Source: Spirochaetales bacterium (GTDB lineage Bacteria; Spirochaetota; Spirochaetia; DTKZ01). From it: a stretch of DNA of 19,959 bases. Shown in pieces: positions 7,013 through 14,884 of this stretch (positions within the stretch are counted from its first letter, which is position 1; the number at the start of each line of letters is the position of its first letter). A program made the translations under genes and the position numbers. The notes under the pieces are model-generated. The model ran no database searches. It saw nothing but the letters and a program-made list of their open reading frames with translations, and had not been told where the DNA came from. The DNA is taken from positions 1 through 19,959 of the forward strand of contig JAISQU010000052.1 of the NCBI GenBank assembly GCA_031274005.1. The letters run 5' to 3'.

Positions 7013-7200
7013 CGGGGCAGCAGTATTTACATCAATTATAAAATTGAGTTGCACTAAGTGAAAAAGACCGTGGGGCGCAAGGGATTGGAGGGGCGCGAGC
7101 GGCCCGGAGCGCAAGCGGAGGGCGGAACCCCCGGAAAGCCCGGTTTGCGGCGTTTACGCCGCAAATGCGTCATTCTTCCAAATTCCTGCTGAGAAGCACG
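7013..7200. repeat. GC-rich intergenic repeat before flgN
   Basis: The motif GCGCAAGGGATTGGAG (7075-7090) recurs with one difference at 19872-19887. It is followed by alternating GCGCGAGCGG and GCGCAAGCGG units. A hairpin with a 9-bp perfect stem (7144-7152 with 7157-7165, TTTA loop) follows. No reading frame or RNA gene is recognisable. It is probably a dispersed genomic repeat lying in the flgN upstream region. Confidence 0.5.
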
Positions 7201-7228
7201 TAATCTGCCGGCTCTTTTTTACCGACAT
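7201..7228 (+). promoter_or_regulatory. Possible sigma-28-like flagellar promoter (weak)
   Basis: TAAT (7201-7204), 16 bases and ACCGACAT (7221-7228) partly resemble the TAAA-N15-GCCGATAA pattern of FliA-dependent promoters. The match is imperfect, and the start site would fall almost on the flgN ATG at 7236. No better promoter was seen just upstream of the operon. Confidence 0.22.
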
Positions 7229-7235
7229 TGTAAGC

Positions 7236-7736
7236 ATGAGTATAGTCTCGCACGATCTGCGGCTTCTGGAACATTTAATGCGCGAGGAAGCCGAAACGCT
7301 GGAAAGTCTCTGCACTCTAGAAGAAAAGCTGCGTCATTCGGCGCTGAGCCGCGACTGGCAGGGGCTGGACAAGACTTTGCAGGAAGTGAAATTGATGAGC
7401 GAAAAAGTTGCCCAAACAGAACAGATACGGGCCGTGGTGTATCAGAAGCTGAGAATATCCTGCAAGTCCGCTTCCGGTGAGAGCTTTCAGGAGCTTCTTG
7501 CGCGCGTCCCGCGGGAAGAGCAGGGGAATCTGGCGGCTCTCCACAGCCGGGTGCGCTGCGCCGTGGAAAAGGTAAAGTGCCTGACCGGCGGCCTTGAAAC
7601 CTATATACACTCCACCGTAAGCACAATGGATAAAATTCTGGAAGAGATTTTTCCCGACAGGCGGAACAAGATTTACACGCGCACGGGCGAAACTGTGGGT
7701 TCCAGCCGGCCTATGATGATAAGCCGGAGTTTTTAG
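7236..7736 (+). CDS. flgN: FlgN-type flagellar export chaperone
   Basis: This 166-residue, Leu/Glu-rich, mostly helical cytosolic protein lies directly before flgK, the usual position of the chaperone that holds FlgK and FlgL in an export-ready state. The pattern LEHLMREEAETLESLCTLEE (about residues 11-30) fits the N-terminal helix of the FlgN fold. Its length fits the family (roughly 140-165). The ATG lacks a clear ribosome site. Sequence identity in this family is low, so the call rests on position, length and helix pattern. The stop lies nine bases before flgK, whose AGGAGG overlaps the end of this gene. Confidence 0.72.
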   Translation: MSIVSHDLRLLEHLMREEAETLESLCTLEEKLRHSALSRDWQGLDKTLQEVKLMSEKVAQTEQIRAVVYQKLRISCKSASGESFQELLARVPREEQGNLAALHSRVRCAVEKVKCLTGGLETYIHSTVSTMDKILEEIFPDRRNKIYTRTGETVGSSRPMMISRSF

Positions 7737-7745
7737 GAGGCAGGT

Positions 7746-9623
7746 ATGCAGTCGACATTTTCAGGAATAGAACTTGGTAAAAGGGGGCTTGTCGCTCATA
7801 CGCAGGGTCTGCAAACCGTTGGTCATAATCTTTCAAACGCCTCCACAGAGGGATATTCCCGGCAGCGGGTGGAATTCAAACCCACCGACGCCCTGTATGT
7901 TCCCGGCCTGAACAGGGAAGAACGTCCGGGGCAGATAGGCCAGGGAACCGATGTGGCGCGCATAGAACGCATACGCGATGTGCTTCTGGATCACAGCATT
8001 GTGGGGCAGGCTCATCTTCAGGGCTATTGGGGCGCGAGAGATAAGTATGTGGGCATGATGGAGGATGTGTACAACGAGGTCGCCGATACTTCCCTGCGCA
8101 GTTCCCTGGATCAGTTCTGGGACTCGTGGCAGGAACTGGCGCTTCATCCCGCAGAAATGGCAAGCCGCGCTGTGGTTCTGGAGCGGGCGAATACCTTTGT
8201 TGACGGTATTCACGAGCGTTTCAAGGGCCTTACCCGTGTGCGCGATCAAATCGAAGAAGATATAAAGGTTACCGTGGGCGAAATCAATACCCTGTCAAAG
8301 GATATTGCGGCGCTCAACGGGGAGATTCTCCGGGTGAAGGCCCAGGGCGATATGCCCAATGACCTTATGGACAGGCGCGATCTTCTTGTGGAAAAGCTGT
8401 CCGGCCTTTTGAATATCACCGTTGACGAACGCGACCCCGACGAGTTTCTGGTTCACACCAGCGGTTTTCACCTTGTTCAGGGTGAGGAGTACCGTCCTTT
8501 AAGCTACGAGGGCGAGCCCGCGAACGACGGCTACATAAGGGTTTTCTGGCGCATAGGCGAAGAGGATGTCCGTCCCCGGGGGGGCAAACTGGCGGGTCTT
8601 CTGGAACTGCGCGATAACGATGTGCGCAAAGAGATTCAAAACCTCGATAATATGACGGTCAACTTTATGGACCTTGTGAACGAAATACACAGCAAAGCCT
8701 GGGGGTTGAATCAGCGGCAGGGAAATCCTTTTTTTGTGGAATATCCGGCCGTATTGAATCTTACGGGAAATTACGACAGGAACGGCGACGGGGAATATGA
8801 TTCTTCCTACGTTTTCAGAATTACAGGCTCGCACAAGCTGGATCCCCAGGAGCATATAGGTCTTGCCGGTGAAATGGTTTTTGACGGGCCGCGGGGACAG
8901 GTGCGCGTGCCTTATTATCCGGCGGATACGGTCGAGGATGTGGTGGGAAGGATAAATCATTCGGGCGCGGATATCGCCGCCCGCCTTGACAGGGAAGGCC
9001 GCCTGAGCCTCAAAGGCGTTCCCGCGGAAGACAGGGAGAACCCTGATTTTGTTATCCGCCATGTGGAGGATTCGGGCCAGTTTCTTGCCGGTTATGCGGG
9101 GGTTCTTCTTGCTTCGGGGCCGGAGGGCGCGTATTCCTGGGACAGGTCCGACGCCGTGTACGCCCTGGAAGGCGGGGATTCGCGCTATACAGTTGCGCCG
9201 CTTGCCCATCCCAGCGCGTGGGTGCATGTTAACGAGCAGCTTCAGAGGGAGCCCGCCTCCATCGCGGCGTCCTTCGGCGAGGCGGGCCGTCCGGGTTTTC
9301 CCGGCGACGGAGAGGCGGCGCTCGCTATTGCTGATTTGCGCTTCCGGCCCGTCATGCTGGGAAAGACCACAACCCTTGATAACTTTTTTGCGAACACCGT
9401 CGCCGTCATAGGGCTTAAGGGCGAGCAGGCCGACATAGAGCTGAAAACCCAGGACGCAATCATGAAAGACCTGCGGGACAAAAGGGAAGCTCTTTCCGGC
9501 GTCAACATCGATGAGGAAATCGCGAACCTTATTAAATACCAGCACGGCTATGCCGCCGTGGCTCATTTTATTACGGAATTTACCAAAATGATCGATACGA
9601 TCATAAACCGTCTGGGGGTATAA
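7746..9623 (+). CDS. flgK: Flagellar hook-associated protein 1 FlgK
   Basis: This is the first hook-filament junction protein, exported through the flagellar type III apparatus; in spirochaetes the filament is periplasmic. The N-terminal D0 signature is clear: FSGIELGKRGLVAHTQGL (residues 5-22), then NLSNASTEGYSRQRV (28-42). The C-terminus has the matching D0 helix, with NIDEEIANLIKYQHGYAA and a closing TKMIDTIINRLGV. The length, 625 residues, is at the long end for the family, with the extra sequence in the central variable domains. AGGAGG eight bases before the ATG gives a strong start. It is the second gene of the flgN-flgK-flgL-fliW-csrA operon. Confidence 0.95.
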   Translation: MQSTFSGIELGKRGLVAHTQGLQTVGHNLSNASTEGYSRQRVEFKPTDALYVPGLNREERPGQIGQGTDVARIERIRDVLLDHSIVGQAHLQGYWGARDKYVGMMEDVYNEVADTSLRSSLDQFWDSWQELALHPAEMASRAVVLERANTFVDGIHERFKGLTRVRDQIEEDIKVTVGEINTLSKDIAALNGEILRVKAQGDMPNDLMDRRDLLVEKLSGLLNITVDERDPDEFLVHTSGFHLVQGEEYRPLSYEGEPANDGYIRVFWRIGEEDVRPRGGKLAGLLELRDNDVRKEIQNLDNMTVNFMDLVNEIHSKAWGLNQRQGNPFFVEYPAVLNLTGNYDRNGDGEYDSSYVFRITGSHKLDPQEHIGLAGEMVFDGPRGQVRVPYYPADTVEDVVGRINHSGADIAARLDREGRLSLKGVPAEDRENPDFVIRHVEDSGQFLAGYAGVLLASGPEGAYSWDRSDAVYALEGGDSRYTVAPLAHPSAWVHVNEQLQREPASIAASFGEAGRPGFPGDGEAALAIADLRFRPVMLGKTTTLDNFFANTVAVIGLKGEQADIELKTQDAIMKDLRDKREALSGVNIDEEIANLIKYQHGYAAVAHFITEFTKMIDTIINRLGV

Positions 9624-9626
9624 CAC

Positions 9627-10874
9627 ATGAGACGCATCAGTACCAATTTGCCGAATGACGATATGCAGTATTATATGCGCGGCCGCGAACAGAGCATGAA
9701 CAGCGTGTCCAACAAAATGGCTTCGCAGACCCGCATCCTGAAACTGCGCGAGGACCCCGCCGCCGCGGCGCATTCCACGCGCTACGCCTCCCTGACGCAC
9801 CGCCTTGAGCGTTATGAACAGAACGTCGCCTATGTCAGGAAAAACCACGAAATTACCGAAGGCCGCGTTACCGAAGCGGTGGAAGTCCTTCAGCGCATAC
9901 GGGAACTGGCGGTTCAGGGCGCGCACGGAACCTACGCGAAAGATGAGGTTGCCATGATGGGGCAGGAAGTCAATCAGCTTCTGAACCAGCTTGTGGAAAT
10001 CTCCAACTCCCGCAACGGCGACGGCACGATGATTTTTTCCGGCGACAAATCAAAGAGCCTCGCTTTCCGCCCCGTCGAAGGAAGCGTCGCCGGCACAGGA
10101 GAAAAAGTCATTACCCAGGTCGAGTACATAGGCGCCATAGGCGTCAACAGAACCGAAATTTCCGACGGCGCCTACGCCCGCGTCAATTTTCCGGGCAGCG
10201 AAGTCTTCTGGGCCGAAAACCAGCAATTGTTCCCCACGGTGGACGCCACGGCCTATCAGGTCGGCCAGGATACGTCGATTTTTATTGACGGGGAAGAAAT
10301 CCCACTCAAAGAAGGGGACACCATCCACGGCGTCATAGCGAAAATCAACGATTCCAACGCTCCTGTTAAGGCAAAACTCGACCCCGTGCGTAACAGCCTT
10401 GTGCTGCAGACAACGACCCCTCACCAGATGTGGCTGCGCGACGGCGAAGGCGGCAGGGTTTTTCAGGATTTAGGCATACTGCGCGACGCCGAAACTTCGC
10501 CTCCGGGGAACCTCAATCAAACCGCCCGCCTCTTCGGCGGATCTGTCTTCGATATGGTCATGAAACTGCGCGACGACATGTATCTGGGCAAAAGCCTTGA
10601 AATAGGCGGCCGCGATTTGCAGGGTATAGACAACGCCCTTGAAAGCGTAACCAGTACTCTGGGTTCCATAGGCGCGCAGGGGACCAGGCTGAACATTACC
10701 CATGCCCGCCTTGCGACGGAAAAAAACAACATAGCGTCCCTGAACTCGCAAACAATTGACCTTGACATGACCCAGGCCATCATGGATTACAAGATGCTCG
10801 AACTTACCCACAAGGCGGCGCTGGGCGTCGCGGGCAGAATACTCCAGCCGACTCTGCTTGATTTTCTCAGGTAG
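9627..10874 (+). CDS. flgL: Flagellar hook-associated protein 3 FlgL
   Basis: This is the second hook-filament junction protein, which sits between FlgK and the filament. The N-terminus (MRRISTN, then SVSNKMASQTRILKLREDPA around residues 26-45) and the C-terminus (DLDMTQAIMDYKMLELTHKA, ending PTLLDFL) are the flagellin-like D0 helices that form the coiled coil. The length of 415 residues fits spirochaetal FlgL, with the middle region being the variable domain. It begins three bases after the flgK stop, with the G-rich end of flgK (CTGGGGGT) as the likely ribosome site, so translation is probably coupled. Confidence 0.94.
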   Translation: MRRISTNLPNDDMQYYMRGREQSMNSVSNKMASQTRILKLREDPAAAAHSTRYASLTHRLERYEQNVAYVRKNHEITEGRVTEAVEVLQRIRELAVQGAHGTYAKDEVAMMGQEVNQLLNQLVEISNSRNGDGTMIFSGDKSKSLAFRPVEGSVAGTGEKVITQVEYIGAIGVNRTEISDGAYARVNFPGSEVFWAENQQLFPTVDATAYQVGQDTSIFIDGEEIPLKEGDTIHGVIAKINDSNAPVKAKLDPVRNSLVLQTTTPHQMWLRDGEGGRVFQDLGILRDAETSPPGNLNQTARLFGGSVFDMVMKLRDDMYLGKSLEIGGRDLQGIDNALESVTSTLGSIGAQGTRLNITHARLATEKNNIASLNSQTIDLDMTQAIMDYKMLELTHKAALGVAGRILQPTLLDFLR

Positions 10875-10892
10875 GAGGCGCGGAAAACCACA

Positions 10893-11333
10893 ATGCGCAT
10901 CAATACGAAAGCCTACGGAAGCGTCGAACTCGACGACAGGCAGATTCTGTTTTTTCCCCACGGCGTCATCGGCTTTGAACAATTCAAAAATTACGCCCTG
11001 CTTGACGCCGCCCAGCAGCCCTTTTACTGGCTGCAGTCCCTCGACATGGAAGAAATCGCGTTTGTCCTGATAAGCCCCTCGGTATTCCGCCCCGACTACA
11101 CGCCCGATGTCGCCCCCGAAGATATGGCCGAGCTGTCTGCGGAGGATCCCGGCGACCTTCTTGTTTTTGCCATAGTCACGATTCCCGAAAACCAGAACCG
11201 CATGACGGCGAACCTGCAGGGCCCCGTCCTCATCAACCGCAAAACGCGTACCGGCAGACAGTCCATCAGCCTTAATCAAAAATGGCAGCTTAAACATTTC
11301 ATTATGGACGAGCTTGCCGCCCTGCAAGGATAA
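10893..11333 (+). CDS. fliW: Flagellar assembly factor FliW
   Basis: FliW is a cytosolic protein that binds flagellin and, when free, binds and inactivates CsrA, linking flagellin synthesis to export. The 146-residue product has the family signature ILFFPHGVIGFEQFKNYALL (about residues 20-39) and a C-terminal LNQKWQLKHFI stretch. Its position directly before csrA is the classic arrangement. An AGGAGG lies 14 bases before the ATG, longer than usual, and a second GGA lies between (10882-10884). Paired GGA motifs at a start are what CsrA binds, so autoregulation is possible but unproven. The gap to csrA is three bases. Confidence 0.94.
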   Translation: MRINTKAYGSVELDDRQILFFPHGVIGFEQFKNYALLDAAQQPFYWLQSLDMEEIAFVLISPSVFRPDYTPDVAPEDMAELSAEDPGDLLVFAIVTIPENQNRMTANLQGPVLINRKTRTGRQSISLNQKWQLKHFIMDELAALQG

Positions 11334-11336
11334 ACC

Positions 11337-11570
11337 ATGCTGATTCTGACGCGGAAAACCGGCGAAAGCATCATGATAGGCGACACCATAGAAATCCAGG
11401 TGGTTGACTTAAAAGGCGATCAGGTCAAGATAGGCATAAAAGCTCCTCCCACAATCAAACTCTACCGCAAAGAAGTTTACGACGCCATCCAGACGGAAAA
11501 CGCCGCCGCCGCGAGATCAAAACCGCAGCTGCCCTCGCTTGAGGCCATGCTGAAACAAAAAGGAAAGTAG
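11337..11570 (+). CDS. csrA: Carbon storage/translational regulator CsrA
   Basis: CsrA is a small dimeric RNA-binding protein that represses translation by binding GGA motifs at ribosome sites; in spirochaetes it is tied to flagellin control through FliW. The 77-residue product begins MLILTRKTGESIMIGD, with the RNA-contact residues Leu4 and Arg6 and the key Arg44 (KLYRKEVY) in place. IKAPPTIKLYR is typical of the beta-5 region. The C-terminal extension (residues 55-77) is Ala/Lys-rich, longer than in the 61-residue E. coli protein but normal for FliW-linked CsrA. It is the last gene of the flagellar operon. No strong plus-strand terminator follows before the convergent regulator gene. Confidence 0.96.
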   Translation: MLILTRKTGESIMIGDTIEIQVVDLKGDQVKIGIKAPPTIKLYRKEVYDAIQTENAAAARSKPQLPSLEAMLKQKGK

Positions 11571-11613
11571 ATGCGTGAGGGGAAGCGCCCATAACCCCGC
11601 CGCCCGGCGCATA

Positions 11614-11641
11614 CAAAAAAGCCGCCGACATCTACGCGGCT
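11614..11641 (-). terminator. Probable rpiR-family gene terminator
   Basis: On the minus strand AGCCGC (11641-11636) pairs with GCGGCT (11625-11620) around a ten-base loop and is followed by a T-run (11620-11615). It lies about 100 bases past the regulator stop codon in the csrA/regulator convergent gap. The stem is only six pairs but GC-rich. A second, T-less hairpin (GCCCC TTC GGGGC, 11664-11676) lies next to it. Confidence 0.5.
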
Positions 11642-11739
11642 CCCCCTGCGCTCCCGCCTCCTCGCCCCTTCGGGGCTGCGGGGGCTCCGCTACCCCCACT
11701 GTGCAAATCAAGCCCAGGGTTTGGTTTCTTATCAGCGAA

Positions 11740-12633
11740 TCAATAGCGATCTTTGAGCGAAGAGCCTTTTGATATTTGCATTTTTCTTTTTAACTTGTCG
11801 TAATTGTGGGACAAAATATAGGTATGTAATGTTCCAATTATTACGGTTTCGCATATTCTCGCGATATGATAATAACGCAAGTCGTCATTTATTCTCGCAT
11901 TGTAGCATAATCTTATGTCTGCATAGCGCATCATTAATGAGTTGGCGTCTCCTGTTATGCCGATTGTGGTTACGCCGTTTCCCTTGGCGCTTTTCAGCGC
12001 ATCCACAGTAGTCTTTGCGCTGCCGGAGTTGGATATTCCAATCGCGACATCATTCTTTGTAAGTTGTTCGGCAATCATATGTGCCATTAAAATATCGGTA
12101 AAACAGTAGCACGGAATGCCAATCTGCATAAAAGATACCTGTAACATTTGAGCAACTGCCCCCGAACCCCCGTGAGCAAAGAAAGCAATTTTCTCGGCGG
12201 CCATAATTGAATCCGCCGCATATTTCAGGTCGCGTTCACTTATGAGCGTAATCGTCTCTTCTATTGCCTGAATATACTTGAAGTGTAATTTCTTTTTGAT
12301 CAATGTAATTGTCTCGAATTGATTTATTTTTTCATCTCTGAAAAGTGAGTTCAAAATTCCTTTTCCCATACAGAATTTAAACTCCGGGAACCCGGAGAAA
12401 TTCAGCGATTGGCAGAATCGTGTGATTGTAGCGGGTGTGCTGCCCACTTTCCGGGACAGAGTGGTAATGGTGCTGTCGGTAAGCGCGTTCGGGTTCTCAA
12501 GCAGATAGTCGGCGATCTTCCTGTAAGATTTAGGCATTGAATCAAATTTGCTTTTGATTTGGCAAACCGCGTCAAAGTCAGTGTTGGGAGAAGTTTGTTT
12601 ATTTTGCGCCGGTTCAAAAGAATCATTTTGCAT
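11740..12633 (-). CDS. RpiR-family transcriptional regulator (HTH + SIS domain)
   Basis: This 297-residue cytosolic regulator has the two-domain RpiR layout. The N-terminal helix-turn-helix spans roughly residues 28-100, with the recognition region STITTLSRKVGSTPATITRFCQS typical of HTH_6 proteins. The C-terminal SIS domain (about 135-265) includes FFAHGGSGAVAQ and GISNSGSAKTTVDALKSAK, the phospho-sugar or ligand pocket. The ATG at 12633 has GGGAGG ten bases upstream. It is transcribed away from the carboxylate operon and shares its control region, so it most likely regulates that operon. RpiR proteins usually sense sugar phosphates, and pairing one with a TctABC transporter is less usual. 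Whether it activates or represses cannot be told. Confidence 0.88.
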   Translation of the reverse strand: MQNDSFEPAQNKQTSPNTDFDAVCQIKSKFDSMPKSYRKIADYLLENPNALTDSTITTLSRKVGSTPATITRFCQSLNFSGFPEFKFCMGKGILNSLFRDEKINQFETITLIKKKLHFKYIQAIEETITLISERDLKYAADSIMAAEKIAFFAHGGSGAVAQMLQVSFMQIGIPCYCFTDILMAHMIAEQLTKNDVAIGISNSGSAKTTVDALKSAKGNGVTTIGITGDANSLMMRYADIRLCYNARINDDLRYYHIARICETVIIGTLHTYILSHNYDKLKRKMQISKGSSLKDRY

Positions 12634-12724
12634 AATCTAATTTCCTCCCGGTCCGCCCTTAATAATGAATCCCCGCCATTATTTGTTTTGTGAGGCCATA
12701 CGCTCATTTCCCAAAAAGCCGAAC

Positions 12725-12759
12725 GCTGCCGGAACCGGGCGGTAAATGGTTCCGGCAGC
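12725..12759 (-). terminator. Terminator-like hairpin in the regulator's 5' leader
   Basis: GCTGCCGGAACC and GGTTCCGGCAGC (12725-12736 and 12748-12759) form a perfect 12-bp stem with an 11-base loop. On the minus strand the stem is followed after seven bases by CTTTTT. It lies between the predicted regulator promoter and its ATG, so it would be transcribed as part of a leader of about 135 bases. It may act as an attenuator or partial terminator, or be a DNA operator. Confidence 0.5.
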
Positions 12760-12776
12760 TACGCGGCCCGGAGATA

Positions 12777-12805
12777 ATTATACATAATTCCCCGGCTCTT
12801 GGCAA
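12777..12805 (-). promoter_or_regulatory. Sigma-70-type promoter of the RpiR-family gene
   Basis: On the minus strand TTGCCA (12805-12800), a 17-bp spacer and a perfect TATAAT (12782-12777) form a strong promoter. The -10 box lies inside the palindrome AATTAT-AC-ATAATT (12776-12789), which could allow control by a bound dimer. Confidence 0.7.
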
Positions 12806-12880
12806 AGGGAGCAAAGAGGAGGATGCCTTTACGGTCATGAGCGAGAATTGGAAAATATTTGCCGGATTTTTGTGTTTTGC

Positions 12881-12919
12881 GTGTAAACCTTTGAGGAATA
12901 CCTTCAAATTTGTTTACAC
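12881..12919. promoter_or_regulatory. Long dyad, probable operator of the carboxylate operon
   Basis: GTGTAAAC (12881-12888) and GTTTACAC (12912-12919) are exact inverted halves. Between them TTTGA-GG and CC-T-TCAAA pair imperfectly around AATA. Half-site centres are 31 bp apart, about three helical turns. The right half contains the operon -35 box, so a protein bound here would affect RNA polymerase directly. The neighbouring RpiR-family protein is the natural candidate, by inference. Confidence 0.6.
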
Positions 12920-12941
12920 CTGCCGGAAACGATGGTACTAT
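12913..12941 (+). promoter_or_regulatory. Sigma-70-type promoter of the carboxylate operon
   Basis: TTTACA (12913-12918), a 17-bp spacer and TACTAT (12936-12941) form a moderate promoter. Transcription would start near 12948, giving a leader of about 55 bases that includes the AGGAG ribosome site at 12990-12994. The -35 box overlaps the right half of the dyad. Confidence 0.6.
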
Positions 12942-13003
12942 TGCGGTGTAATGAATATTTGTTTGCGCTAAACCTGATATTCGATTTAGAGGAGAAAAGA
13001 TTT

Positions 13004-13804
13004 ATGGATCCATTAATCGTTACGGCATCACTGTGCGGGAGAGAAAGATTTAAGAAAGACTCCCCGTATTTTCCCGCGACAACCGACGAGGTCATTGCTG
13101 AGGGGATCTCAAGTTTTAAAGCGGGCGTTCCCCAATTGCATATTCATGCGCGCGATAAAACGGGTAACTATACATATGATCCGCAGATATTCGGCGGCAT
13201 TCTGGATGTTTTCAGGTCTACCTGCCCCAATGTAATTTTACAGATATCCGCCGGAGGCACATACCAAAAAGAAGAAGAGCTGCTTATCCCCATACTTAAA
13301 TTAAAGGCCGATGTTACAACCCTTGCTCTTCAGCCTGCGAAAGAGAAAAATATCGCGCTTATTAAACTGTTTGATACATATGGGACTCATCCCATTGTAG
13401 AATGTTTTTCTCTTGAGAATATAAAGACAGCTTGTCAATTGTTTGACGAGGGATATTTAAAAGCTCCCCTCCGGATCGAAATTTTGTTTGAAGAAGACAG
13501 CAAAGGAAGAACTTTTAGTGAACTTGCCGGGGAATTACTGGAAGGCGCCGGAATTTGCTCTTCACATAAAGAAATCGTATGGTCCTGTTGCCGCGGAGAC
13601 AATCACCAGATTCCTCTTCACGCCATGGCAATAGCTTTAGGCGGACATGTGCGCGCGGGGCTGGAAGACCGGATAAAAGACAACGATGGACAATACTACA
13701 GAAGCTGCCTTGAAGAGCTTGCTCCCGAGATGAATCTAAGCGTCAAAATGGGACGTAAACTTGCAAATGTTCCGCAGGCTCGAAAAATCCTGGGCCTGGA
13801 ATAA
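13004..13804 (+). CDS. BKACE-family beta-keto acid cleavage enzyme
   Basis: Enzymes of this family (DUF849, founding member Kce) use zinc to convert a beta-keto acid plus acetyl-CoA into acetoacetate plus a new acyl-CoA. The 266-residue TIM-barrel-type protein carries the zinc ligands His46 and His48 in HIHARD and Glu221 in VRAGLED. Arg217 corresponds to the catalytic Arg226 of Kce, and Ser82 is also conserved. I start at the ATG at 13004, with AGGAG nine bases upstream; the open frame extends to 12932 but would overlap the promoter. It is the first gene of the operon with the TctABC transporter and a hydro-lyase. Different BKACE members accept very different keto acids, and the substrate here is not predictable. 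Confidence 0.88.
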   Translation: MDPLIVTASLCGRERFKKDSPYFPATTDEVIAEGISSFKAGVPQLHIHARDKTGNYTYDPQIFGGILDVFRSTCPNVILQISAGGTYQKEEELLIPILKLKADVTTLALQPAKEKNIALIKLFDTYGTHPIVECFSLENIKTACQLFDEGYLKAPLRIEILFEEDSKGRTFSELAGELLEGAGICSSHKEIVWSCCRGDNHQIPLHAMAIALGGHVRAGLEDRIKDNDGQYYRSCLEELAPEMNLSVKMGRKLANVPQARKILGLE

Positions 13805-13830
13805 ATACTTTTTAATAAACGGAGGTCTCT

Positions 13831-14832
13831 ATGAAAAGTGTTAAATGTTTTTTGAGCGTCATGGCGGCGCTGATAGTTCTATCGAGTTGTGGTTCCGGGT
13901 CGACTGCGCCGCCGGCAGCAGCTTCGGCAAGCAGTGATGATTATCCGGCTAAGACCGTCCAGTTTGTTATTGCGGCCAATCCTGGCGGCGGTACCGACAA
14001 TACGTGCCGCCTCGTTGTGAAATACTTGAAAGAGATGATGGGTTGGAATGTTGTCATTGCCTATATCGAAGGCGGAGGCGGTACGGTCGGTAACCGTACC
14101 GTAAAGGAAGCGATTCCGGATGGTTATACTCTCAGCTATTTTAATCATAACACCATCAATAATAATTTGGCTGGTCTTGCGGATTTCGGCATGGAAATTT
14201 ATGACAATGTTCTTGTGCCAATCATTGTCAATACCCAGGGGTTTTCGTCAAATAAGTTCAAGACTAACGACGAAATCGTGAAATACGGAAAGGCAAATCC
14301 CGGAAAGCTTCGTTTTGGCATTGAAATTGGTACTACCAGCGCGCAGATTGCGGCGGCATGGCTTATGCAGTACGACATTGAAGCTACGCTTATTGACTGC
14401 GGCGCCGTAAACGGACAGGTTGCGGCTCTTGCAGGAGATCATGTGGATATAATTACTGTGCCAATAAATACCATAAAGGATTATCTTGCCAATGGCGAAT
14501 TCTATTTGGTTGCCATACCGTCTACCATGCGGCATCAGGCTTTTCCCGATACTCCCACCTTTCTGGAATTGGGAATTGATATAGTCCTGCCAAGTTTTTA
14601 TTACATTGGTTTTCCTGCAGGAACTCCGCCGGCAATTGCCAGGAAATTTGAAGCGGCAATAAAAACTCTCTATGAAAACCCTTCCTATATCGCCGACCAG
14701 GAGAAACTTAATGTGACGCCTGTACTGTATTCTCTGGAAGAATCCGCAAAGTATATCACTGAGGTCACGGAAATGATGAAAAAAAATAATCAATATGTCG
14801 TTGATTATGAGAAAAAATACGGCAAATTGTAA
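13831..14832 (+). CDS. TctC-type solute-binding lipoprotein, copy 1
   Basis: This is the extracytoplasmic receptor of a tripartite tricarboxylate transporter (Bug/TctC family). It has a lipoprotein signal, MKSVKCFLSVMAALIVLSSC, with Cys20 as the lipidation site, then a Ser/Ala linker. The mature domain opens with the family pattern YPAKTVQFVIAANPGGGTDN and contains GGGGTVGNRTV, the usual ligand-contact glycine-rich loop. The 333-residue length is typical. GGAGG lies five bases before the ATG. The ligand is unknown; characterised TctC/Bug proteins bind citrate, other carboxylates or aromatic acids. The next gene is a close paralogue, roughly two-thirds identical by eye. The 26-base gap from the BKACE gene supports cotranscription. 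Confidence 0.92.
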   Translation: MKSVKCFLSVMAALIVLSSCGSGSTAPPAAASASSDDYPAKTVQFVIAANPGGGTDNTCRLVVKYLKEMMGWNVVIAYIEGGGGTVGNRTVKEAIPDGYTLSYFNHNTINNNLAGLADFGMEIYDNVLVPIIVNTQGFSSNKFKTNDEIVKYGKANPGKLRFGIEIGTTSAQIAAAWLMQYDIEATLIDCGAVNGQVAALAGDHVDIITVPINTIKDYLANGEFYLVAIPSTMRHQAFPDTPTFLELGIDIVLPSFYYIGFPAGTPPAIARKFEAAIKTLYENPSYIADQEKLNVTPVLYSLEESAKYITEVTEMMKKNNQYVVDYEKKYGKL

Positions 14833-14884
14833 AACACCTCTCATGTGCGGGGGTATATTTTTACCATTACGAGGCGGTCTTAAA

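Noticed and set aside
6822..7061. Plus-strand open frame of 79 codons inside the inverted-repeat element
   Set aside because: Phe/Ser-rich and low complexity, it is the reverse reading of the GxxExxY remnant and the repeat end.
8499..9926. Minus-strand open frame (475 codons) opposite flgK and the start of flgL
   Set aside because: It spans the junction of two well-supported flagellar genes and shows no recognisable motif.
10470..11327. Minus-strand open frame opposite flgL and fliW
   Set aside because: Shadow frame covering two confident genes; no domain or start signal.
12690..12971. Plus-strand open frame of 93 codons across the divergent control region
   Set aside because: It covers two promoters, a dyad and a hairpin, has no ribosome site, and reads as unlikely protein.
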